From the NCBI RefSeq assembly GCF_038443705.2, contig NZ_CP151767.2, positions 2,905,501 to 2,969,500 on the forward strand: a stretch of 64,000 nt of DNA, written 5' to 3'. Origin of the DNA: Yoonia sp. SS1-5 (GTDB lineage Bacteria > Pseudomonadota > Alphaproteobacteria > Rhodobacterales > Rhodobacteraceae). The translations under genes and the position numbers were made by a program. Below are positions 45,606-55,063 of the stretch, piece after piece. The number at the start of each line of letters is the position of its first letter. Position 1 is the first letter of the stretch. The notes below the pieces were generated by a model. It did not search any database, was not told where the DNA came from, and saw nothing but the letters and a program-made list of their open reading frames with translations.

Positions 45606-46127
45606 TCAGTTCCGGGACGGGAACGTACCTTGCAATGCAATGATGTAGTTAATGCACAACGACGGTTGCACATTGTCATGGGGCGCACTTCCGCCCGTCT
45701 GACCGATGGTCTTGCTGTTAAGTGCCACACTTGGCGCTGTGGCCGGATCGGCCGCGTTGACGTAGATATTGGCGCGGCCAAAGGCGTCCCCGGTGTCACC
45801 AGATGGGTCTGGGGCGGCCTCTGACACGAACATTTCATGGCTGTGTTCGGGCAGCTGGGCCGAGGTCAGCGCAACACCTTCCTCGCCGAATTTCTGCCCG
45901 ATCTTGCGGGGCGTCAGCCCCGCGCCATGCCCGGCATGGACCGGCGCGCGACCGCGCAGGTCGGGAAGGGCAAATGTCTTGCGACCGTCGCCCCCGTAGG
46001 TTGTCCCAAGAATGGCGAACAGGGCTTCGTTTTCCGCGATGGCAAGCAGCTGGCCGTCGCAAAAGGCCCAACCACGGGGAGCAAAATTGCCCCCGAACAT
46101 CGTGATTTGACCAACCAAAGGCTCCAT
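45606..46127 (-). CDS. Phage tail collar / microcystin-dependent-like protein
   Basis: The product is 173 residues from ATG 46127. GQITMFGGNFAPRGWAFCDGQLLAIAENEALFAILGTTYGGDGRKTFALPDLRGRAPVHAG is the tail-collar domain (residues 5-65) of MdpB-like proteins; the body contains LPEHSHEMFVSE and the conserved end QPSLCINYIIALQGTFPSRN. No other phage genes are nearby, so this is a stand-alone family member of the kind common in bacteria, function unknown. A dedicated terminator follows. Confidence 0.85.
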   Translation of the reverse strand: MEPLVGQITMFGGNFAPRGWAFCDGQLLAIAENEALFAILGTTYGGDGRKTFALPDLRGRAPVHAGHGAGLTPRKIGQKFGEEGVALTSAQLPEHSHEMFVSEAAPDPSGDTGDAFGRANIYVNAADPATAPSVALNSKTIGQTGGSAPHDNVQPSLCINYIIALQGTFPSRN

Positions 46128-46184
46128 AAACCCTCCAAGAAAAATATATGCTGCATCGCAACACAAAGATGACAAAAGCAACAT

Positions 46185-46649
46185 GCGCTGCGGGGGCCGG
46201 CCCGGTCTGTGTCAGAACGCACATTGGGTAGCGGAATTGCCGAATTTTGATGGGGCTCTCGTTGGCGATGGGGGTGTCGTGGGGATGCCAGCGCGGCGCC
46301 CAGACTGATCGCGTGATTCGGAGCTCGGACTACCGAAAAACAACCTTAAGTAGTAAGTTGAGTAGGCGAAAAACTGCCTAGTTGTTAGCTGACCCAAGGT
46401 CAAATAAATTAATTCGAAACTGTGTTATCATAATGCAAAACTAAATTTTATGTCTACTTTCAATGAAGTATGTTGGTATTTGGCAAGGATTGCCGTGCAA
46501 ATAAGGGAAAAAAAGACGGGTTTGCAAAAAATGAACCCAAAATGAACAGCCCGTTTCGGGCATGTTAATATAACGGGCCTCATATCGGAATTCATGATTT
46601 CTTAACGTCTGTGGGGTGACGCGAGGACTGGGACAAAGGAGCGACCTGT
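46185..46649. other. AT-rich intergenic region
   Basis: About 460 bases before the next plus-strand gene, clearly AT-richer than its surroundings. It contains a GCCCGTTTCGGGC hairpin at about 46550-46562. No ORF is supported. It may hold a promoter or small RNA. Confidence 0.4.
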
Positions 46650-46895
46650 ATGTTTATCGAACATATCCCTACAAAAGACGGCGTATTGATCGACCAAAGC
46701 GCAACTTCCCGCCTGTTGGCACTCTACCAGAAATTCTCAAAAACCGACCGGTCTCATAACGAAGAGGCCACCAAAGAACGCAATGAAAACACCCGAACTT
46801 CGTCGAACAATCGCTTTCCGCAGGTCGATGAAATCGTTGATCGGCTAAATACGCGTACACAAGTGACGTCGCTGTCGGGTCATTCTGATAATTAA
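46650..46895 (+). CDS. Small hypothetical protein, 81 residues
   Basis: Preceded by an AAAGGAG ribosome binding site, the protein begins MFIEHIPTKDGVLIDQSATS and is hydrophilic with many Asn, Ser and Thr residues (EERNENTRTSSNNR). No family is recognised. It lies 60 bases before the PepSY-like gene on the same strand. Confidence 0.6.
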   Translation: MFIEHIPTKDGVLIDQSATSRLLALYQKFSKTDRSHNEEATKERNENTRTSSNNRFPQVDEIVDRLNTRTQVTSLSGHSDN

Positions 46896-46954
46896 GCAGC
46901 GCTTTCACTGATTTTGTGTTTTGCGATATGGTTGTCGTGTTTTATATTGTGGAA

Positions 46955-47554
46955 ATGATGCGCCGTTATCTCCGTTTCTTTAGCCTTGCTGCTTTTATGG
47001 TGCCGACCATAGGTTCTGCCGACGTCCGCGAGATGTCGCAATCCGATCTGCGTCATGCCGTTTCCACCCTCGGGGCGATTTCGACGTCGCGCCTGGTGGA
47101 TGGTGTCGAGAATTTTTCCGGTGGTCGGGTGGTCGAGGTGCGCGGCTTTGATGTTGATGGCGCACTGACATATCGGGTTCTGGTCCGCCATGATGACGGT
47201 CATTTGGGCGCGCTGCTTGTTGATGGCGTGTCCGGGCATGCCGTGGCGCCGGATACCAGCGTGGGACGCCGGGTGTCGTCGGCAGCGTCCTCGACAGCTG
47301 CGAACAACGATCAGCTGGCGCGTTCGCCGGGGTCGGGTAACAGTGGTCGCGTAGGCTCGATCGGCAATAGCAGCACGAATTCTGCAGGCCTGCGCAATGG
47401 CGATTCCACCAAATCGACCCTGAGCCGCAACAATGGCCGCGGTGATCACTCTGATGTTGCCAAAAATGATAGGGGCAGCCGGTCCAGCGGCGATACAGGA
47501 AACAAGGACGGTGGGTCCAGTGGCAACCGTAGTGGTCGCGGAAGCGCAAATTGA
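46955..47554 (+). CDS. PepSY-like periplasmic protein with Gly/Ser-rich tail
   Basis: The product is about 199 residues from ATG 46955. A signal peptide (FFSLAAFMVPTIGSA) is followed by a PepSY-like domain: DLRHAVSTLGAISTSRLVDGVENFSGGRVVEVRGFDVDGALTYRVLV, then DGHLGALLVDGVSGHAV. The last 90 residues are low-complexity Ser/Gly/Asn/Asp (many NNGRG, GDTGNKDGG blocks). PepSY proteins often sit beside two-component systems and sense the envelope. The two-component pair follows. Confidence 0.7.
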   Translation: MMRRYLRFFSLAAFMVPTIGSADVREMSQSDLRHAVSTLGAISTSRLVDGVENFSGGRVVEVRGFDVDGALTYRVLVRHDDGHLGALLVDGVSGHAVAPDTSVGRRVSSAASSTAANNDQLARSPGSGNSGRVGSIGNSSTNSAGLRNGDSTKSTLSRNNGRGDHSDVAKNDRGSRSSGDTGNKDGGSSGNRSGRGSAN

Positions 47555-47733
47555 CACCAGTGTGTTTGACACCGGCTCGTGCTCGGGTGCCGGCGATACT
47601 AGGCAAGTGATCTGAGCTTTCGACGACGCAGCAAGGTTTGAAAATAATCAAGCCGGCGGCTTACCGACAAACAGCGCCGCGCCTGTTTGGGGTTGCCCAA
47701 AAATTGCCATGAGTGCGATCTAAGGTTCAATCC

Positions 47734-48396
47734 ATGAGAATACTACTTGCAGAAGACGAGCATATCCTCGCACAGCAAATCAAAAGCGTCCTGTCATCTG
47801 AAGGGCGTGTCGTGGATGTGGCTGCCGACGGCGCCGAAGCCCAGTTTCTGGGCGAAACGGAACCTTATGACGTTATCGTCCTTGATATCGGATTGCCGCA
47901 GCGTGATGGCATCACGGTCTTGAAAAATTGGCGTGCGCGCCAGATTCAAACGCCGGTGCTTTTGCTGACTGCGCGCGATGGTTGGTCAGACCGGGTTGAC
48001 GGGCTGGATGCCGGGGCAGACGACTACCTGACCAAGCCTTTCCATATGCCGGAACTCTCTGCCCGGATACGGGCGATGATCCGACGTCAGTCGGGCCGGA
48101 CCAATCCGGTTTTTGCCAAGGATGATGTGGTATTTGATACCCGAAACAATCAGGTGACGCTGGATGGTATTCCCATAAGCCTGACGGCACAGGAAGTTGC
48201 CGTGCTGTCCTATCTCTTCCACAATGCTGATCGCCTCATCTCGCGAACTGAATTGTCCGACCATATTTATGAATATGACGGTGACCGGGACTCGAACACG
48301 ATTGCGGTTTTTGTAAACCGGCTGCGCAAGAAACTGGGCCCTGATTTGATCGAAACGGTGCGCGGGCGCGGATATGTGATTAAAGTCGCTGCATGA
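47734..48396 (+). CDS. OmpR/PhoP-family response regulator
   Basis: The product is 220 residues. Receiver domain: the acidic pocket EDE near the N-terminus, phosphorylation Asp in VLDIGLPQRDG, and the Lys in LTKPF. Output winged helix (SLTAQEVAVLSYLFHNADRLISRTELSDHIYEYDGDRDSNTIAVFVNRLRKKLG) of the OmpR/PhoP type. ATG 47734 is supported by alignment; the ORF could open earlier at 47713. It overlaps the kinase by four bases. Confidence 0.93.
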   Translation: MRILLAEDEHILAQQIKSVLSSEGRVVDVAADGAEAQFLGETEPYDVIVLDIGLPQRDGITVLKNWRARQIQTPVLLLTARDGWSDRVDGLDAGADDYLTKPFHMPELSARIRAMIRRQSGRTNPVFAKDDVVFDTRNNQVTLDGIPISLTAQEVAVLSYLFHNADRLISRTELSDHIYEYDGDRDSNTIAVFVNRLRKKLGPDLIETVRGRGYVIKVAA

Positions 48397-49730
48397 CATC
48401 GCTGCGCACACGCGCAGTCGCGGGTGGGGTGGTCTGGGCGGTTTGCTCGATCCTGCTGGGCGTGTTTGGCCTGGCCTCATTTCTCGAGTCCCAGACACAG
48501 CAGCGATTTGATGACCTGCTGCTGAACCGGCACACGCAGGCCGTCATCGCCGTTGGCAACCACTTTGATGCGCCGGCAAATATTGCGGCCGCAATTGGTG
48601 ATCCCGTCTATCTGCGGCCATTTTCCGGCGAGTACTGGCAGATCGAGAACGGCGATGGGGCACTTTTTGTATCGCGGTCCCTGGTCGATCTGTTGTTGCC
48701 CCGGCCTGTGCCGGAATCGGGTGAGCTGATGATCAGCAACTATGTGGGCCCAACGGGCGCGCAAATGCGCGCGGTCACCCAATGGGTGACGCTTGATGAC
48801 GGGTCGCGCTGGCACGTGCAGGTGGCGTCGTCCGTACAAAGCCTGTTGGCGGATCGTGCCAAGTTACGCAGCAATCTTGTGCTGGCCTTTGGCGTGATCA
48901 CGATCATCGGTGTCATGGCCGCATTCCTGCAGGCTTCGGCTACATTGCGCCCCCTGAACGATTTGCGGCGGGATGTCCTGGCCCGCTGGGAGGCAGATGG
49001 CGATCTGGATCCAGAGGCCTACCCCATCGAGGTTGCACCGTTGGTCAAGGACATCAACGTGCTGCTCGAACGCAACCGCGAGATCGTGAACCGGTCGCGC
49101 CGACAATCCGCTGATCTGGCCCATGCGATCAAGACGCCGTCTGCTATCGTCCGCAATGAGCTGGAAAAGATGCAAGCGGCCGGGCAACCTGTTCAGCAAT
49201 CTATTGACGCGCTCGACCGGCTGGATGCGCAGCTGAAACGGTCCTTTGCCCGGATGCGCGCCGATGGTGGGAATGCTGCGATGCACACCTTTACCGATCT
49301 TGATACATCGTTGGGCCGCTTTACCCGCGCCTTTGCCGCCATGGCGCGCAATGACGGAAAGATACTGACAACCGATATTCCGCCCGGTCTGCGGGTCCGG
49401 ATGGATTCAAGTGATTTTGACGAGATCATTGGCAATCTTTTGGACAATGCGTTGAAATGGTCCCACAGCATGATCCACCTCTCGGCGCGGGAAGTCGGCG
49501 ATTTTGTTGACATATGTGTCGAAGATGACGGTGATGGCATCCCCGAGGATGACTACGGCAGTGCGACGCTCAGCGGCCAGCGGCTGGATACATCCAAGCC
49601 CGGCACGGGCCTTGGGCTGGCGATTGCGTCAGATCTTGCACATGCCTATGGCGGAAAAATCCAGTTGAGTGTTTCGGACATGTTCAAGGGGCTTCACGTG
49701 CGTATTCACCTGAAACATACCGGCGTCTAA
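48393..49730 (+). CDS. Sensor histidine kinase, PhoQ-like
   Basis: The product is 445 residues. Two membrane helices (GVVWAVCSILLGVFGLASFL; LVLAFGVITIIGVMAAFLQ) flank a periplasmic sensor of about 150 residues. The H-box is SADLAHAIKTPSAIVRNELE, the AIKTP form seen in PhoQ-like kinases. N-box is DEIIGNLLDNALKWS, G1 box DDGDGIPEDDY and G2 GTGLGLAIASDLAHAYGG. It overlaps the response-regulator gene. Confidence 0.93.
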   Translation: MTSLRTRAVAGGVVWAVCSILLGVFGLASFLESQTQQRFDDLLLNRHTQAVIAVGNHFDAPANIAAAIGDPVYLRPFSGEYWQIENGDGALFVSRSLVDLLLPRPVPESGELMISNYVGPTGAQMRAVTQWVTLDDGSRWHVQVASSVQSLLADRAKLRSNLVLAFGVITIIGVMAAFLQASATLRPLNDLRRDVLARWEADGDLDPEAYPIEVAPLVKDINVLLERNREIVNRSRRQSADLAHAIKTPSAIVRNELEKMQAAGQPVQQSIDALDRLDAQLKRSFARMRADGGNAAMHTFTDLDTSLGRFTRAFAAMARNDGKILTTDIPPGLRVRMDSSDFDEIIGNLLDNALKWSHSMIHLSAREVGDFVDICVEDDGDGIPEDDYGSATLSGQRLDTSKPGTGLGLAIASDLAHAYGGKIQLSVSDMFKGLHVRIHLKHTGV

Positions 49731-49840
49731 GCGATCTAGTGGGATGCGGGCTGGGCGACATCCCGCCCTGATCCCGCTGACGCTGGCACTTGGCATTTCG
49801 AGGCGCTACACCCGGCTCGTCTGAATATGCGGAGTACGCA

Positions 49841-50833
49841 ATGAAGCGCCTGACATTTTTGGTTGTTGCCTTGGCCGTGCTGTATAGCGGCTATTGGTTT
49901 TTCGGCGCGCGCGCGGTGGAACAGGGCGCCCGGGGTGCGATTGAAAATGCCCAAAGTCAGGGTTGGCAGATTGACTATGCGTCGCTGAACACAATCGGGT
50001 TTCCGTCCCGCTTTGATACAACAGTGCAGGATATCGCCGTGGCATCACCGGATGCCCGTTGGGCGTGGCGTGGGCCTTTTGTCCAGCTTTTTGCGCTGAG
50101 CTATCAGCCGCATAAGGTCATCGCGGTCCTGCCCCCTGACCATAGTTTGCGTTGGGGACAGCAGGACATCTTACTTTCCAGCGACGGTTTGCGGGCAAGT
50201 GCGGCTGTCCGTCCTAATCCTGACCTGCCACTGCAAAATCTGACCATTGAGGGTGGCGCTATACGTGCTGTTTCGGATTTGGGCCTCGATATACGGGTTG
50301 CCAACCTGCTGGGTGCTGTGCGCGCAGCAGGTGACGCCCCGCAGGCCTATGATGTCTATGTTGATCTTCAGGAGGTGGCTTTGCCGCCGGGTCTGCTTGC
50401 ACAGATTGCCGATCAGGCAACCCTTAGCGATGTGATCGACAGCGTCGTTGTTGATGGATCCGTATCGCTGGACAGGCCGTTGGACCGGCATTTCGCAACG
50501 GATGGTGGCACCTTGCCATATCCTGAACAGATCACCGTAAAGTCCGGCACGTTGAACTGGGGCGATTTGATACTAAAGCTGGACGGGACCTTGGATTTTG
50601 ACGCAACCGGAACACCCCAGGGGCGGGTTACGTTGCGCACAGGACAATGGCAAAAGCTGATCACGCTGATGGTCGATGCGGGTCTGATGGATCAGGGTGC
50701 CGCGCCCACATTGACCATTTTGGCGGGCAGCATGGTTGGGCCGGATGGCAGCCTTGATCTGCCGGTGACCTTTCAGGGCGGTTTGATGTCGATTGGCCCT
50801 ATTCCTGCCGGTCCGGCGCCGCGGTTCTGGTAG
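49841..50833 (+). CDS. DUF2125 domain protein
   Basis: The product is about 330 residues from ATG 49841. An N-terminal signal/anchor (LTFLVVALAVLYSGYWFFGA) is followed by a periplasmic domain. It has the DUF2125 pattern: GWQIDYASLNTIGFPSRFDTTVQDIAVASPD and TLEGGAIRAV-like strands. The family is alphaproteobacterial and its role is unknown; the beta-sheet repeats hint at envelope lipid or assembly functions. Confidence 0.8.
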   Translation: MKRLTFLVVALAVLYSGYWFFGARAVEQGARGAIENAQSQGWQIDYASLNTIGFPSRFDTTVQDIAVASPDARWAWRGPFVQLFALSYQPHKVIAVLPPDHSLRWGQQDILLSSDGLRASAAVRPNPDLPLQNLTIEGGAIRAVSDLGLDIRVANLLGAVRAAGDAPQAYDVYVDLQEVALPPGLLAQIADQATLSDVIDSVVVDGSVSLDRPLDRHFATDGGTLPYPEQITVKSGTLNWGDLILKLDGTLDFDATGTPQGRVTLRTGQWQKLITLMVDAGLMDQGAAPTLTILAGSMVGPDGSLDLPVTFQGGLMSIGPIPAGPAPRFW

Positions 50834-50835
50834 GC

Positions 50836-51822
50836 TTAACCCTGCCCGAAAAGACCGGTGAGCGCGCGGCGGACAAGTGCCGTGACAGACGGCCTTTTCG
50901 CGACGTGAAATGGCAGCGGGCGGCAGACCTCAATCGCCGCTATCCCGACGCGGGCCGTCAGCGCCCCATTCACGACCCCCTCACCAAACCGGCGCGAGAC
51001 TTTCGACAAGACCCCGCCACCAGCGACCGACCCGATCAGATCATCCCCAATCGCAACTGCGCCTGTGGCGACCAGATGGGTCAGGACCGTGCGGGTAAGG
51101 CGCCAGCTTCCCAGTGTACCGGCCCTGCCGCCATAGATTTCGGCAATGCGTCGGATCATCCGCAGATTGGCGGTCAGCGCGGTAAATACATCCGCCAGCG
51201 CAAGCGGGACGATGGCCGTGACTGTGGCCACCTGACGGGCTGCGGCCTCAACCTCGCGGGTGGCGCGCGCGTCCAGCGGGGCCATCAGGCTTGTTTCTGC
51301 CAGTCCCAGCAATCCGTCAGCGTCCAGCACATCGGTCTGCCTGTCACGCAACTCTGCCCGGCCCCATGCGGTATCTTCCCGGTCACGGTAGAGCCTGTCG
51401 AGCTTGCCGACCACGTTCTTGGCGTCAGCAAGATGGCCTGTTTCCAGCGCCTCTGCCGCCTGTTTCTGGATAGTGTCGAGTTTGCGCAATCTGCCAAATG
51501 CGGCCAGCTCACGCAAAGCCCCGATAACCAACAGCAAAAGGATCAGCCCGATCAGAACCGTGGCGATGCCGCCCAGAACAGGCGAGCGGGCCAGCAACCC
51601 GTTCACATAGTCCCATGCGGCCAGCGACACCACAAACCCAACCAGCGCAACGGCCAGCGACCAGAACCATTTGGCAAGGCGCGACGGGCGGCGGGCCGCA
51701 ATGGCCGCAACCTGCTGCATCGCCGCACCCTGTGGTGCAACCAGATCAGGCACCGCGGGCGCGACATGGGGTTGTGCCACCGCGTCATCGTCAAGTTCGA
51801 TCAGAACGGGTCCCCGGCTCAT
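50836..51822 (-). CDS. ycjF: YcjF-like (TIGR01620) membrane protein
   Basis: The product is about 328 residues from ATG 51822. Two N-terminal membrane helices (WFWSLAVALVGFVVSLAAWDYV; GGIATVLIGLILLLLVIGAL) are followed by a DUF697-type soluble domain rich in Ala and Arg. It is the usual partner of YcjX. An acetyltransferase gene lies between it and ycjX; the three genes form one minus-strand operon with overlapping ends. Confidence 0.85.
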   Translation of the reverse strand: MSRGPVLIELDDDAVAQPHVAPAVPDLVAPQGAAMQQVAAIAARRPSRLAKWFWSLAVALVGFVVSLAAWDYVNGLLARSPVLGGIATVLIGLILLLLVIGALRELAAFGRLRKLDTIQKQAAEALETGHLADAKNVVGKLDRLYRDREDTAWGRAELRDRQTDVLDADGLLGLAETSLMAPLDARATREVEAAARQVATVTAIVPLALADVFTALTANLRMIRRIAEIYGGRAGTLGSWRLTRTVLTHLVATGAVAIGDDLIGSVAGGGVLSKVSRRFGEGVVNGALTARVGIAAIEVCRPLPFHVAKRPSVTALVRRALTGLFGQG

Positions 51823-52256
51823 GTCGTGGCCTTCCATGTATAGTAGATATCCGGCAGATGCTCTTCATTGCCGTGCCCGTCGGTTTTTTCTGCCGCTACA
51901 AATCCATGTTTTTCATAGAAATTGCGCGCTGGCAGGTTGGCCTGAAAGCACCATAGCGCCAGTGCATCGGCGCGGGCCTTCATCTTGTTCAGCAATTGCG
52001 ATCCAAGACCCTTGCGACGGGCCGATTTCTGCAAATAAAGCTGCGTAATCAACTGGTCGTCGCGGGCGATGAAGCCTTCGACCCCAATGCCGCTTGCCCC
52101 GACCAGCACATCCTGCGTTTTGATAACCTCGCCGAAAAACCAGCGATCTTCCTCTGCTGTATGCAGAACAGGCATCCCGTCTAGTTCGGGGCGCCAGTCA
52201 CCCACGATCCGGGCCATTGCATCCCCATCGGCGCTGGTGGCTGGGCGTATGATCAT
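51819..52256 (-). CDS. GNAT-family N-acetyltransferase
   Basis: The product is 145 residues. The acetyl-CoA-binding loop QKSARRKGLGSQLLNKM (R/QxxGxG/A type) and the C-terminal GFVAAEKTDG are typical of GNAT enzymes. The N-terminus MIIRPATSADGDAMARIV is the usual start. The substrate is unknown. It lies between ycjX and ycjF with overlapping codons. Confidence 0.88.
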   Translation of the reverse strand: MIIRPATSADGDAMARIVGDWRPELDGMPVLHTAEEDRWFFGEVIKTQDVLVGASGIGVEGFIARDDQLITQLYLQKSARRKGLGSQLLNKMKARADALALWCFQANLPARNFYEKHGFVAAEKTDGHGNEEHLPDIYYTWKATT

Positions 52257-53665
52257 AGCCGGTCGCCCAACAAAAACTGTGCCGCCTTGTCCAGCCGGAT
52301 ATGTGGCGGGCCGTCGCCTGGGCGCATTGTCAGCGGCGCAGGCGCAAAATTCATCACGCTATAGTCGGCATCCAGCCAGTTCTCTGCCCCGTCGCGGGCC
52401 GGGGCCAGCAGATGCGACGGGTCTTGCGGGAGCTTGCCGGGATAGAATGCGGCTTGCTTGCCACTTTCCAAAAGACGCCCGCGCACAACATCCAGCGGTC
52501 CGTCCGGATGGTCGATAGTATCCTCGACCGTTGTTCTGAGTGCCGCAATCGACATCGCGCTGGTCTGCGCACCTGCGAAATCCGCGCGATCCTGTGCCTC
52601 GCGCAAAAGGGCCTGCGTGATCGCGGTCAGTTGCGGATGTTGGGTATGATGCAGGTGGTCTGCCTTGGTGGCGGCGAACAGGATGCGTTCGACCTGCCGG
52701 CCTTGAAAGATGCGGGTCAGGAACGCATTTCGCCCCGGCCGGAACGCCCCGAGGATCCGCGCCATTGCGCCGCGCAGATCATCCAGTGCAGCAGGCCCCG
52801 CGTGGATGGCCCCAAGCACATCGACAAGAACGATCTGGCGATCAATCTTGGCGAAATGGTCATAGAAAAAAGGCTTGATTACATTGCGCTTGTAGCTATC
52901 GAACCGCCGGGCAAACTCGCGACCCAACGACCTGCGGCCGTAATTGCCCGGTGGCAATGGTGCAAAGGTCAAGACCGGCGATCCAGCCAGATCGCCGGGT
53001 AACAGGAAACGCCCCGGAGAACAGTCAGAGAAACCGGCCTCGCGCGATGCGCGCAGATGGGCGGTGAATTGCTGCGCCAGTCCTTGAGCAGTCGGCTCGT
53101 CAAGTGGCGCGGCGCCGTCCGCCGCGGCCAGTTTCGCGAGGTAGGCGTCGCCCTGCGGGCGGCCAGCCGCGCGGTCCAGTGATGCGGCAGACCAATCTTC
53201 GTAGGTTTGGTCGAGCAGCCCCAGATCCAGCAGCCATTCACCGGGATAATCCACGATATCAATATGCACCGTGCGCGGCCCGGACAGACCGGACAGCAGG
53301 CCGCTGGGCTGCACACGCAAGGACAGGCGCAACTCGCTGGTCTGGCTTGTGCCTTCCGGCCAGCTTGGCGCGGGCGCGGTCAGCTGGCTCAGATGCGCCT
53401 CAAAGGCAAAGCGCGGGACTGTGTCATTTGGTTGGGGCTGCAGATAGGCCGTGCGGATCGCCCCGTTTGCGGCAGCGGTCAGCTGCGGCATCCGCCCCCG
53501 ATCCATCAGATTGGCAACAAGCGAGGTGATGAACACCGTCTTGCCCGCGCGGGACAACCCCGTCACGCCCAGTCGGATCACCGGGTCCGCAAAGGGGGCT
53601 GTCAATACATCAGCCACGCTGTCGACACCGCGCGTGATCTGATCGGCAAGAGTTGCGATAACCAA
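52253..53665 (-). CDS. ycjX: YcjX-family GTPase (DUF463)
   Basis: The product is about 470 residues. A P-loop GLSRAGKTVFITSLV and the switch-type VHIDIVDYPGEWLLDLGLLDQ mark the DUF463 NTPase family. It is known with ycjF in stress-related operons. I prefer a TTG at 53665 (AAAGGGG seven bases upstream) over the longer start at 53713, which adds residues not typical for the family. Confidence 0.87.
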   Translation of the reverse strand: MVIATLADQITRGVDSVADVLTAPFADPVIRLGVTGLSRAGKTVFITSLVANLMDRGRMPQLTAAANGAIRTAYLQPQPNDTVPRFAFEAHLSQLTAPAPSWPEGTSQTSELRLSLRVQPSGLLSGLSGPRTVHIDIVDYPGEWLLDLGLLDQTYEDWSAASLDRAAGRPQGDAYLAKLAAADGAAPLDEPTAQGLAQQFTAHLRASREAGFSDCSPGRFLLPGDLAGSPVLTFAPLPPGNYGRRSLGREFARRFDSYKRNVIKPFFYDHFAKIDRQIVLVDVLGAIHAGPAALDDLRGAMARILGAFRPGRNAFLTRIFQGRQVERILFAATKADHLHHTQHPQLTAITQALLREAQDRADFAGAQTSAMSIAALRTTVEDTIDHPDGPLDVVRGRLLESGKQAAFYPGKLPQDPSHLLAPARDGAENWLDADYSVMNFAPAPLTMRPGDGPPHIRLDKAAQFLLGDRL

Positions 53666-53759
53666 TGACGGCCCCTTTTTGCTTTCGCCACAAGATAGGG
53701 GCGGTCGCCGCACTTGTGTAGGGATTGATTTTGCGCAGCAAGGCCCCTAATCGAAACGG

Positions 53760-54545
53760 ATGCCTCGTTACGCGCTTCTTGTTGAATATCACGGTGGCCC
53801 TTTTTCGGGCTGGCAACGACAGGCTGATCAGCCTTCGGTCCAAGGCGCAATCGAAACCGCATTGGGCAAGCTGGAGCCGGGTGACCACACGATCGCGGCG
53901 GCTGGCCGGACGGATGCGGGCGTGCATGCAACAGGGCAGGTATGCCATTGCGATCTTGCGAAAGACTGGGATCCTTTCCGACTGTCGGAGGCGTTGAATT
54001 ATCACCTGAAACCGGCCCCTGTTGCCGTTCTGGCCTGCAGCCGGGTGGCTTATGACTGGCATGCGCGGTTCGACGCCACCGAACGCCGCTATGTTTTTCG
54101 GCTGATTGCGCGCCGGGCACCGCTGACGACCGAGGCGGGTCAGATGTGGCGGGTGAATCATCCATTGGATGCCGAGGCCATGCAGGCGGGCGCGGATCAC
54201 CTGATCGGCAAGCATGATTTCACGACATTTCGGTCCTCGATCTGTCAGGCCAAAAGCCCGATCAAGTCGCTGGATGCGTTGCAGATATCTGTCGTGCCCC
54301 GCGATATCGGGGTGGAATACCGGTTTTACGTGCGGGCCAGATCATTCCTGCACAATCAGGTCCGCAGCTTTGTTGGCACGCTGGAACGGGTCGGCGCTGG
54401 GGCTTGGCGCCCCGATGATGTGGCCGCAGCCCTCGCCGCCAAGGACCGTGCGGCCTGCGGCCCGGTCAGCCCGCCGATGGGCTTGTATCTTGCCGGTGTG
54501 CGTTATCCAGATGCGCCTTTCACCACAGAGGGCACCCGTTTCTAG
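53760..54545 (+). CDS. truA: tRNA pseudouridine synthase A
   Basis: The product is 261 residues. TruA modifies U38-40 of tRNA. The catalytic Asp is in [14 protein letters not shown], followed by RRYVFRL and FHNQVRS-like [19 protein letters not shown]. The stop TAG at 54543-54545 is shared in antiparallel with the stop of the convergent DUF3726-like gene. Confidence 0.95.
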   Translation: MPRYALLVEYHGGPFSGWQRQADQPSVQGAIETALGKLEPGDHTIAAAGRTDAGVHATGQVCHCDLAKDWDPFRLSEALNYHLKPAPVAVLACSRVAYDWHARFDATERRYVFRLIARRAPLTTEAGQMWRVNHPLDAEAMQAGADHLIGKHDFTTFRSSICQAKSPIKSLDALQISVVPRDIGVEYRFYVRARSFLHNQVRSFVGTLERVGAGAWRPDDVAAALAAKDRAACGPVSPPMGLYLAGVRYPDAPFTTEGTRF

Positions 54546-55063
54546 TCGTTATCCGTCAGCCCCGCCCCCGCACCCGCAGCGCGTGATGCGTCGCTGGCCT
54601 TGACATAGGTGCGCGCGGCGAAGACCTGCAGCGCGTCCCAGACCTCGTCCGCGATCTCTACAGGGCCGTTGCCAGGTTTGGCTGGTATGTTGCCGGTTCT
54701 CGTGATCAAGGGCCCATCGGCGCGGGCATCAAGGCCGGCTGCAGCCAGCATGGCAAGAACAAGGGGTGCATGCGATGTTTGCGCCAGACGCGCCTTGGTG
54801 ACGCCCGTTGCGAAACCGTCTTTGACGATGGGGGCCGTCATCGCCGCGTTGCCTGCCTTGACCGCCAGTTTGTCGCCGCCCCAGGCCACATCAATGGGGG
54901 CGTTTGGTTCGCTGATTGCATCCAGTATGACCCGAAGGTCGCCGTTTTGGGTGACCAGATGACTTGCCGTGCGGGCAAGATCCTCGGCCTGGCCCACGGG
55001 CAACCCGGCACCCAGCCCGGCCTTTAACACAAGCGCAGTCACCTCGTTGAGGGATCGCATCAT
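54542..55063 (-). CDS. DUF3726-like protein
   Basis: The product is about 173 residues from [20 protein letters not shown]. The N-terminal [33 protein letters not shown] resembles DUF3726 proteins of Rhodobacteraceae, which are often longer, so this is either shorter or a related family. It is Ala/Gly rich without a membrane segment. It overlaps the upstream gene by four bases and is surely co-translated with it. Confidence 0.6.
   Translation of the reverse strand: MMRSLNEVTALVLKAGLGAGLPVGQAEDLARTASHLVTQNGDLRVILDAISEPNAPIDVAWGGDKLAVKAGNAAMTAPIVKDGFATGVTKARLAQTSHAPLVLAMLAAAGLDARADGPLITRTGNIPAKPGNGPVEIADEVWDALQVFAARTYVKASDASRAAGAGAGLTDND

Noticed and set aside
45606..46127. Prophage remnant suggested by the tail-collar domain
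   Set aside because: No other phage genes are nearby; stand-alone tail-collar proteins are common in bacterial chromosomes.
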